Under the pieces are notes generated by a model. It was not told where the DNA came from, made no database searches, and worked only from the letters and a program-made list of their open reading frames with translations. Both the position numbers and the translations under genes were made by a program. From the IMG/VR virus record IMGVR_UViG_3300042923_001762, positions 1 to 38,248 of that record: a stretch of DNA of 38,248 nucleotides; one strand, written 5' to 3'. The stretch is from a virus. This document shows positions 32,990-38,248 of the stretch, piece after piece (position 1 is the first letter of the stretch; every line of letters begins with the position of its first letter).

Positions 32990-33385
32990 ATGAATAAATC
33001 TAAAAGGTTAGAAAATCTAATTGAATTGAGAAAAGAGAAGGGAATGACTCAGCTTCAAATGGCTAAAGAGCTAAACATCGCCCAGAACACGTATTCTCAA
33101 TATGAAACAGGTCAAAGACAAATTGATGACGAGATGAAAATTAAGATAGCAACTTTTTTTAATGTTACGATTGGCCATATTTTAGGTGAAGAACAACGTA
33201 GATCTCGGCTTAATATTCAATTGTTTGCAAATGACAATACTTTTGATGACCAAAAGAAATTAATAGAAGAAGCCTTAGGAGAAGACGCATTTGCACTATA
33301 TAAAAAGCTTAAAAATGCTACCCCTGAACAACTTAAATACATCAAGGCCATATTAGATGCCGATGACGAGAAAGAAAGTGAATAG
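32990..33385 (+). CDS. Xre-family phage repressor (ImmR-type)
   Basis: A 131-residue repressor with an N-terminal Xre helix-turn-helix (20-41, TQLQMAKELNIAQNTYSQYE) and a C-terminal helical part (about 80-131, EEALGEDAFALYKKL). It has no LexA/CI-type autopeptidase domain, so inactivation probably relies on the ImmA/IrrE-type protease encoded at 36658. It is divergent from the Cro-like gene across the operator region. The GGTGAT site gives the start. Confidence 0.85.
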   Translation: MNKSKRLENLIELRKEKGMTQLQMAKELNIAQNTYSQYETGQRQIDDEMKIKIATFFNVTIGHILGEEQRRSRLNIQLFANDNTFDDQKKLIEEALGEDAFALYKKLKNATPEQLKYIKAILDADDEKESE

Positions 33386-33386
33386 T

Positions 33387-33689
33387 ATGTTGTCGATTAT
33401 TTTTATATTAGAATTTATTGGTTTTATGTTAGCTTTAATTCTGTATTCTGCGAATGGTCTGGCATTCGAAGAAATTACAATCATACTTTTATTATTTTTT
33501 GGTCTGTATAAAACAGGTATGCTTTACAAGTTTAGAGAGCATAAACAATTAATCGTGCATCTTGAAACTCAAATATGTTTTTTAACAGATAAGTTGGTCC
33601 AAAAAGGCGTACTTGAAGAAGATTTTAATTACGATGAATTACACAAAGATGATGATGATTACGATTTATTGAAACCTATCAAAAAATAA
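33387..33689 (+). CDS. Membrane protein co-transcribed with the repressor
   Basis: A 100-residue protein with two membrane segments (about 3-22 and 27-45) and a cytoplasmic acidic tail (DELHKDDDDYDLL). The ATG follows the repressor stop by one base. Expressed in the lysogen if read with the repressor; a superinfection-exclusion role is possible but unproven. A terminator follows directly. Confidence 0.65.
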   Translation: MLSIIFILEFIGFMLALILYSANGLAFEEITIILLLFFGLYKTGMLYKFREHKQLIVHLETQICFLTDKLVQKGVLEEDFNYDELHKDDDDYDLLKPIKK

Positions 33690-33690
33690 A

Positions 33691-33725
33691 AAAAAGGCAC
33701 CCATCCAATAAGGACGAGTGCTTTT
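33691..33725 (+). terminator. Intrinsic terminator of the repressor transcript
   Basis: AAAAAGGCAC pairs with GTGCTTTTT (one bulged base), and the stem's right arm is itself the T-run. The next gene's ribosome site (GAGGTGAT) begins at its foot, so downstream genes need read-through or an unseen promoter. Confidence 0.7.
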
Positions 33726-33738
33726 TGAGGTGATATCA

Positions 33739-34293
33739 ATGTTTGAAGAATATGCTGAATTATTAGGTATTGATGATTGGCGGAATGAACTGTTCCCAAA
33801 TGAACAGGAATACATCGAAAGCTTACCGGAACAACTTCTCCTGCATCCTAACATGTCAGTAGCTAGAGTAATGTACCATCTCACTGATCGGATGGATAGA
33901 AGTAAAAACAGCAGGTATTATAAACTTGTAGAACGTACACTTCTATATGCTGAAAAGATAGCAACTGATGACTTAGATCTACATTACATCTATACCAGGT
34001 TAGCAGAGTTTTATTATAGGTATAATGAGCTGTTTGATTGTGAACGATATTGTCTGAAGGATCTAGGAATCATACAAAAATATATAAGTGATGTATTTGA
34101 GTTCCTGGATAAGCGTGTACCGGATATCTTAACACTTGAAAGACTAACCATTTTATACGATAAAGAAGGGCGCTACCAGGAAGCAATGCCGCTGTGCGAG
34201 TTAGGAATACTGTTACACCTAGATGGATATGAGGAAAGAAAAAAGAGAATTGAAAAGAAAATAAAAATGAAAGTTGAATTATTGGAGGGATAA
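33739..34293 (+). CDS. TPR-like helical protein
   Basis: A 184-residue, wholly helical protein. I chose the ATG at 33739 after GAGGTGAT. Two or three TPR-like helix pairs are visible (for example YTRLAEFYYRYNELFDCERY and LTILYDKEGRYQEAMPLCE). It has no DNA-binding domain. It opens the cargo stretch after the repressor. TPR proteins in this position sometimes sense peptides or bind repressors; no such role can be shown here. Confidence 0.7.
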   Translation: MFEEYAELLGIDDWRNELFPNEQEYIESLPEQLLLHPNMSVARVMYHLTDRMDRSKNSRYYKLVERTLLYAEKIATDDLDLHYIYTRLAEFYYRYNELFDCERYCLKDLGIIQKYISDVFEFLDKRVPDILTLERLTILYDKEGRYQEAMPLCELGILLHLDGYEERKKRIEKKIKMKVELLEG

Positions 34294-34294
34294 T

Positions 34295-34795
34295 ATGGAT
34301 ATTTTTTTTTACAACCCTTATGCTTTAGCAATTATACCATTAGCGGTTGTAGGTATATTTTCATGGTTTCTTTTGCGTTTAAAATCTAATAAAAAATTAA
34401 AAGTTGATATCATTGAAATTCAAATAATAAATAAGGAAATTAATTTAGGTTTAGCATACGACTCATCAAATACTGCTTTTACCCGTTCACTGATGCTAAA
34501 AATAAATATTAATTTTACAAACTTATCAAATATACCCAAAGCGATAAATAACTTATATGCAGAGGTAAAGTATTTTGATAAAACTTCTAATACAAAAATT
34601 AAGCAAACTTTACTTATTGAAAAATTTATTTCTGTAACCGATAAAACTGAAAATGTAAATAAGGAAGTACTAATCACAAAGCAAAAGGAGATAGATGTAC
34701 CAGAGGTTAGGTTCAAATTTAAGTATAAAGAAAATGGAAAAGAAAGAAAATTAAACACGATATATGTTAACAATATAGTACTAGGTGAAATCTAA
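34295..34795 (+). CDS. Membrane-anchored cargo protein
   Basis: A 166-residue protein with one N-terminal membrane segment (about 9-28), followed by a beta-rich domain. I chose the ATG at 34295 because GGAGGG lies just before it, immediately after the upstream stop. Not recognised. A T-rich run (attttttttttac) at the start is a possible phase-variation or sequencing-error spot. Confidence 0.62.
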   Translation: MDIFFYNPYALAIIPLAVVGIFSWFLLRLKSNKKLKVDIIEIQIINKEINLGLAYDSSNTAFTRSLMLKININFTNLSNIPKAINNLYAEVKYFDKTSNTKIKQTLLIEKFISVTDKTENVNKEVLITKQKEIDVPEVRFKFKYKENGKERKLNTIYVNNIVLGEI

Positions 34796-34866
34796 AAATA
34801 AGCATTTCGACAATACAATAATTTTATCTTAAGAGAGTTCTAAATTACGAGAGGAGAAAAGGACAC

Positions 34867-35034
34867 ATGAACAAGTGGAAGTTATTTAAACTATTATTAA
34901 TTTTATTAATTGGATATTTCATAGTGAAAGGATTAACAAGTGGTAACGGCATTAATTTTACTATAATAATCCCTTTGATAGTTGTGCTTCTAATTTTTAA
35001 ACTAATTGCATGGTTACTAGATAAAAACTTATAA
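34867..35034 (+). CDS. Small two-span membrane protein
   Basis: A 55-residue reading frame with GAGAGGAG before its ATG and two hydrophobic stretches (about 7-22 and 32-52) around a short loop (GLTSGNGINF). Function unknown. It lies 70 bases after the membrane-anchored gene. Confidence 0.58.
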   Translation: MNKWKLFKLLLILLIGYFIVKGLTSGNGINFTIIIPLIVVLLIFKLIAWLLDKNL

Positions 35035-35049
35035 CACACGGGGGTTATT

Positions 35050-35232
35050 ATGGAAAATTGCTTTTTTGAGGTTAATGAGACGCTTATTAACCTGTGGGAG
35101 GAAATGATTTTTAATAAGTTAGATTGTGAAGAGTATGAAGAAGGATTGAAACTATTGGAGATGTACGAGCTGTTCTGCAATACACATGGTGGGGATAAGT
35201 ACTTTAACGATTTGTTTGTTAATAATACCTGA
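35050..35232 (+). CDS. Small acidic hypothetical protein
   Basis: A 60-residue acidic protein (MENCFFEVNETLINLWEEMI at the start) preceded by a GGGGG site. Likely helical. Not recognised. About 120 bases of AT-rich non-coding sequence follow before the zinc-ribbon gene; no clear promoter was seen there. Confidence 0.58.
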   Translation: MENCFFEVNETLINLWEEMIFNKLDCEEYEEGLKLLEMYELFCNTHGGDKYFNDLFVNNT

Positions 35233-35352
35233 GGACCTAATTCAGATTATTATGGGACCAACAAAAGTTTTAAAGAAGTATTTATAGACAAGCTTAATAA
35301 ATTAAATTTTTTTGTTAATTAATGAATTTAAATTATAAAGGAGAATAAAAAA

Positions 35353-35589
35353 ATGCAAAAAATATGTAAACACTGTAAATCCACAGTAACTGTGGAAAAA
35401 GTACAAGGAGAGGTATATTGTAAATATTGTGGGTCACCAATTTTTAATTATTGCTCAAATGAACAGTCTTGTGGGGTAGAACTAGATGATGATGCAGCTT
35501 ATTGCACAAAATGCGGTAGCAGATCAATTTTTTTAAATTCAGATTTGGTAGTCTCTAAGCATAAAGTAGATAAGGAATATCCTTTTTAA
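35353..35589 (+). CDS. Double zinc-ribbon protein coupled to DUF3800
   Basis: A 78-residue protein with two zinc ribbons: Cys5, 8, 23, 26 and Cys34, 40, 51, 54 (motifs CKHC, CKYC, CTKCG). An AAGGAG site lies ten bases upstream. Its TAA overlaps the ATG of the DUF3800 gene (TAATG), so the two are translated together and probably work together. Zinc ribbons of this type bind nucleic acid or protein. Partner in the DUF3800/RNA element proposed here. Confidence 0.75.
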   Translation: MQKICKHCKSTVTVEKVQGEVYCKYCGSPIFNYCSNEQSCGVELDDDAAYCTKCGSRSIFLNSDLVVSKHKVDKEYPF

Positions 35590-36395
35590 TGTATCTATTA
35601 TATATCGATGATTCGGGTTCGATTGATAAAAAGGATGATCCAAAACCACAAGGTGATGAAAATGGTAATTCCCTTTATTTTGTATTAGCAGGAGTATTAA
35701 TTGATGCGAGTAAAGTTAATACAATAGAGAAAAAGCTATTTTCTCTCAAATCTGAATGCCTTTGTGATAAATATGATGAAATCAAGTTTTCTAAAAAGGT
35801 TACGAATGTATTTAAATGCGTAAACAACAAATCCTGTTGTAATGGCGAACCAACAATTATTTTAAATACGAATAATGATATATGTATAGGTAATATTAAG
35901 AAATGTTATAGGCAACGCTTTATTTCTGGGTGTCAAACAATTGATGCTAATTGTTTTAGCGTATTTACTAATAAATTCGAATTTTACAAACACAGTCCGC
36001 ATGTAACTCCCGGTGAACTTTATGAAGAATGTTTTAAACGATTGATCTCATTAGTTTTTAACTATCTTAAAAACAAAAACATTAATAAACCTATAGTAAT
36101 TTTTATTGATAATACTGATAAGACAAAAAATAATAGAACATATAAATCCTATGAAAAAATAATAAGAGAACCTGATCTAAACATTTTTACCGCACCAAAT
36201 ATCCTACCATTGAGCCTTAACATCTGCAATTCATACTACACCTTAGGTATACAAATAGCAGATTTACTTGCTGGTTCTATTGCGCATGCATATGAAAAAA
36301 AAGACTATTTATATTCTAATTTTTGGAAGGATAAGTTTATCCAAGAAAACAAAGAATATTTTGGTTATAGTCTCTTCAATGTTAGAAATTTATAG
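35589..36395 (+). CDS. DUF3800 protein
   Basis: A 268-residue member of the DUF3800 family. Diagnostic motifs are YIDDSGS (5-11), LYFVLAGVLID (29-39), IVIFIDNTD (169-177) and IQIADLLAGSIAHA (221-234). The conserved acidic residues Asp7/Asp8, Asp174 and Asp225 suggest a metal-dependent RNase H-like active site, but no activity is established for the family. Residues 57-122 are unusually cysteine-rich (nine Cys). Members are common in phages and mobile elements, and several are found next to structured RNAs. Translationally coupled to the zinc-ribbon gene; the RNA at 36396-36471 converges on its stop. Confidence 0.88.
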   Translation: MYLLYIDDSGSIDKKDDPKPQGDENGNSLYFVLAGVLIDASKVNTIEKKLFSLKSECLCDKYDEIKFSKKVTNVFKCVNNKSCCNGEPTIILNTNNDICIGNIKKCYRQRFISGCQTIDANCFSVFTNKFEFYKHSPHVTPGELYEECFKRLISLVFNYLKNKNINKPIVIFIDNTDKTKNNRTYKSYEKIIREPDLNIFTAPNILPLSLNICNSYYTLGIQIADLLAGSIAHAYEKKDYLYSNFWKDKFIQENKEYFGYSLFNVRNL

Positions 36396-36471
36396 AAAAA
36401 AATAAACGGCAGAGCGAGAACGAATTCCCCATAGGCTGCCAAACGGCAACGACCTCTGCCAATAATATTAT
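36396..36471 (-). ncRNA. Three-way-junction small RNA beside DUF3800
   Basis: Read on the minus strand, the RNA folds as a closed three-way junction. P1 is GGCAGAG (36460-36454) with CUCUGCC (36414-36408). P2 is GUUGCC-GUUU-GGCAGC (36450-36435). P3 is GGGAA-UUCG-UUCUC (36429-36416), a UUCG loop. Both P2 and P3 contain a G-U pair that would be an A-C mismatch on the plus strand, so the minus strand is the functional one. A run of seven U follows P1, and a TTGACA promoter lies upstream. Structured RNAs near DUF3800 genes were described computationally (the DUF3800 motifs); whether this belongs to one needs a covariance search. Confidence 0.7.
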
Positions 36472-36477
36472 ATCCAT

Positions 36478-36506
36478 ATCTTACACAAAAGATACAAAAA
36501 TGTCAA
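36478..36506 (-). promoter_or_regulatory. Promoter of the DUF3800-linked RNA
   Basis: On the minus strand TTGACA (36506-36501), 17 bases, TAAGAT (36483-36478). Transcription would start near 36471, 11 bases before P1 of the RNA. The spacer contains TTTGTATC, one arm of the inverted repeat at 36487-36532. Confidence 0.62.
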
Positions 36507-36540
36507 CTTTTAATATTGAATTTGTATCTTTTTTTTATTT
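36487..36540. repeat. 12-bp inverted repeat around the RNA promoter
   Basis: AAAAGATACAAA (36487-36498) and TTTGTATCTTTT (36521-36532) are perfectly complementary around a 22-base loop that contains the RNA's -35 element. On the plus strand the right arm runs into eight T, so it may also end DUF3800 transcripts. A regulator binding both arms would cover the RNA promoter. Confidence 0.6.
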
Positions 36541-36586
36541 ATTTTCATATATTTTTATGTGCTTTTTTATATTATTTCAAGTCGAT

Positions 36587-36616
36587 TTGTATTTTTTACA
36601 TTCTTACAACTATTAT
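36587..36616 (+). promoter_or_regulatory. Possible promoter for ImmA-type protease and integrase
   Basis: TTGTAT (36587-36592), 18 bases, TATTAT (36611-36616), about 40 bases before the protease gene and its AAGGGGTG site. Moderate match only. Confidence 0.4.
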
Positions 36617-36657
36617 GTACCAAAGCAAGTTAAAATAGTGATAAGGGGTGATTTATT

Positions 36658-37116
36658 ATGGAATATATACCAACAGCATTAGAATTATATATTTCTAATT
36701 TACTCATTGGAAAGGGGATCCAGTGTATATGGGATCTCAACATCGATTCGTTAGCAACAGCGTTTAACATCCGGATTAAATATTATCCTGGTGAAACAGC
36801 GCTAATCAAAAAGGGAAAAAGGATATATGTGTTTGTTAATAAGACTTTATCAGAACAGGAACAGTATGAAGAATTTCTTCACGAATTAACACATCAGATT
36901 ATGGAGCATTGTAGTGTTTTACATCTCGATGTTAACCAGTGGCACCATATTGAACTAAAAACCGACCACTTAATGCAATATGTTGCAATACCTTACTTTT
37001 TATTAGATACTTTGACAAAGTTAGAAACTGTTGAAGCTGCGTCTGAATACTTTTACATCTCGCGAAGTTTAGCCTGGAAGAGAATGGAAAATATTAAAGA
37101 TAGAATAAATAAGTAA
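36658..37116 (+). CDS. ImmA/IrrE-type metallopeptidase
   Basis: A 152-residue protease of the ImmA/IrrE (DUF955) family, with the zinc motif HELTH (75-79) and a following helix. Such proteins cleave the cognate Xre-type repressor to trigger induction, so the partner here should be the repressor at 32990. The two are usually adjacent; here 3.3 kb of cargo separates them. C-terminal HTH-like segment near 128-145 (AASEYFYISRSLAWKRME). A strong ribosome site precedes it. Confidence 0.82.
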   Translation: MEYIPTALELYISNLLIGKGIQCIWDLNIDSLATAFNIRIKYYPGETALIKKGKRIYVFVNKTLSEQEQYEEFLHELTHQIMEHCSVLHLDVNQWHHIELKTDHLMQYVAIPYFLLDTLTKLETVEAASEYFYISRSLAWKRMENIKDRINK

Positions 37117-37156
37117 ACAGGTTAAAACTAAATTTAAATTTAAGGAGGATTAATCC

Positions 37157-38248
37157 ATGCCTGTTTACAAAGATAAGAAACGTGGTACCTGGTACTATCA
37201 AATCAATTATAAAGATATCCAAGGCGAGTATCGACAAAAGCGGCAATCTGGATTTGCTACTAGGAAAGAAGCACAGAACCAGGAATACTTGGCTGGATTA
37301 GAGCTTAATCGTACACCTAATCAATCCGATATTAGTTTTGAGGACCTTTATAATTATTATTTCTCATACATTGAGGGTGAGATCAAATACACTAGTTGGT
37401 ATTCTAAAAAAAACTTAGGAGATCTACACATACTACCCTATTTCATAGGTAAGAGGGCCAATCAAATATCTACTAATGATATTATCGCTTGGAAAAAAAT
37501 TATTGTATCCAAAGGATTTGCTTATGAGTATTTATCTAAAATATACACTAATCTATCCAGTATATTTAGTTATGGGATAAAGCATCATGGGTTAAAAGAT
37601 AATCCGTGCAGATTAGTAGGTAATTTTAAAAATCCAGAAGAACTAGAAGAAGAATTGCAATACTGGACACACGATGAATTTAAAGAATTTATTTCTAAAA
37701 TAACTAACGATCTGGTTTACCTTGTTTTTTTTTCATTTTTATATTTTATGGGGACACGTAAAGGAGAAGCAATGGCTCTATCATGGAAAGATATTAACTT
37801 TGATAATCACACCGTTAGCATTGCAAAGACAGTCGCTGAGAAATCTAAAGAAGGTGGATGGAAGATAACACCACCTAAAACTAAAAGTTCAATTAGGCGC
37901 ATTCTAATGCCAAAAGAGCTTGAACGCATGCTGAAGATATATTATGAATACTGCAAACAATTTGAGGACTTCAGTGATGATTCATTTGTATTTGGTATTT
38001 ATAGGCCACTAGCCACAACTACGATCCAACGAACTTTCGATAAATACCTGGCGTTAACCAATCTTAAGAAAATAAAAATCCATGATCTAAGACATAGTCA
38101 TGCTTCACTATTAATAAATCTTGGTGCTAACGTTCTGATCGTATCAAAACGCTTAGGCCATAAAGATGTTAATGAAACTTTAAATACTTACTCGCATATG
38201 TTCCCAAACAAAGAAAAAGAGGTCGTCGATTTAATCGACAACCTCTAA
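37157..38248 (+). CDS. int: Tyrosine integrase
   Basis: A 363-residue phage integrase. The N-terminal arm-binding domain (about 1-50, starting PVYKDKKRGTWYYQINYKD) is followed by a SAM-like core-binding domain (about 60-155) and the catalytic domain (170-363). The active site is complete: Arg201 (TRKGEA), Lys near 241-243, His309-x-x-Arg312 (HDLRH), His335 (LGHKD), Tyr345 (NTYSH). An AAGGAGG site gives the start. The gene ends at the last base of the window, so the attachment site probably lies just beyond. Confidence 0.95.
   Translation: MPVYKDKKRGTWYYQINYKDIQGEYRQKRQSGFATRKEAQNQEYLAGLELNRTPNQSDISFEDLYNYYFSYIEGEIKYTSWYSKKNLGDLHILPYFIGKRANQISTNDIIAWKKIIVSKGFAYEYLSKIYTNLSSIFSYGIKHHGLKDNPCRLVGNFKNPEELEEELQYWTHDEFKEFISKITNDLVYLVFFSFLYFMGTRKGEAMALSWKDINFDNHTVSIAKTVAEKSKEGGWKITPPKTKSSIRRILMPKELERMLKIYYEYCKQFEDFSDDSFVFGIYRPLATTTIQRTFDKYLALTNLKKIKIHDLRHSHASLLINLGANVLIVSKRLGHKDVNETLNTYSHMFPNKEKEVVDLIDNL
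38218..38246. terminator. Hairpin overlapping the integrase stop
   Basis: Thirteen-base arms (38218-38230 and 38234-38246) with one mismatch surround a TTA loop, in the last codons of the integrase. A T-run, if present, would lie outside the window. It could be a terminator or part of an attachment-site region. Confidence 0.5.

Noticed and set aside
34845-35180. Minus-strand reading frame across the cargo region
   Set aside because: It lacks a ribosome site and lies opposite two plus-strand genes with good sites and protein-like composition.
35233-35352. Promoter TTGTTA-16-TATAAA before the zinc-ribbon gene
   Set aside because: It would start transcription beyond the gene's own ribosome site, so it was not annotated.
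36408-36460. The same hairpin region read as a plus-strand terminator of DUF3800
   Set aside because: On the plus strand P2 and P3 each gain an A-C mismatch and the stem is followed by AATAATATT, not a T-run; the U-tract is on the minus strand.
36396-36471. Type III toxin-antitoxin RNA repeats
   Set aside because: There is a single structured unit and no tandem repeats, and the neighbour is DUF3800, not a ToxN-like endoribonuclease.

Overview
The window is a nearly complete temperate phage (prophage) of a low-GC Gram-positive-type host. The base composition is AT-rich throughout, almost every gene has a strong AGGAGG-like ribosome binding site, and several genes end at TGA (for example at 5331, 8127, 20951 and 23974), so TGA is a stop and the host is not a TGA=Trp Mycoplasma. 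Bacillota or a standard-code mollicute such as Acholeplasma both fit. The window starts exactly at the stop codon of a tail-spike gene and ends exactly at the stop codon of the integrase.

Layout from right to left. 32990-38248 (plus strand) is the lysogeny and cargo arm: a Xre-type repressor, a row of small cargo genes, a zinc-ribbon gene overlapping a DUF3800 gene, a small structured RNA on the opposite strand, an ImmA/IrrE-type metallopeptidase, and a tyrosine integrase. 32774-32989 is a divergent control region with a consensus early promoter and 17-bp palindromic operators. 32764 down to about 20805 (minus strand) is the early/replication operon: a Cro-like protein, small genes, an HTH protein, a RecB/Cas4-like DUF2800 protein, a DUF2815 ssDNA-binding-type protein, a family A DNA polymerase, a VapE-like primase-helicase, an iteron-bearing putative origin, a VRR-NUC nuclease, a SNF2-type helicase and small proteins. 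Two single genes on the plus strand (20262-20792 and 23687-23968), each with its own promoter and terminator, sit inside this operon like morons.

20195 down to about 19374 carries a late-regulator-like gene and a candidate late promoter followed at once by a terminator. 19353 to 16790 (minus) holds three membrane proteins, a Tad2-like (DUF2829) anti-Thoeris protein and an unknown gene. 16778 to 1 (minus) is the virion module: terminase small and large subunits, SPP1-like portal, minor capsid protein, acidic scaffold, major capsid protein with a C-terminal Ig-like domain, connector proteins, a 148-residue protein where a tape measure would normally be, a large hub protein and a 1774-residue beta-helix tail spike.

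The most interesting element is at 36396-36540: a compact three-way-junction RNA read from the minus strand, with its own TTGACA promoter and U-tract terminator, convergent with a DUF3800 gene that is translationally coupled to a double zinc ribbon. DUF3800 genes are known to occur beside several classes of structured RNA of unknown function, so this looks like a protein-RNA accessory system. No endolysin, conventional tape measure or separate major tail protein is visible. That suggests a very short tail and possibly a wall-less host, unless a lysis cassette lies beyond base 1.
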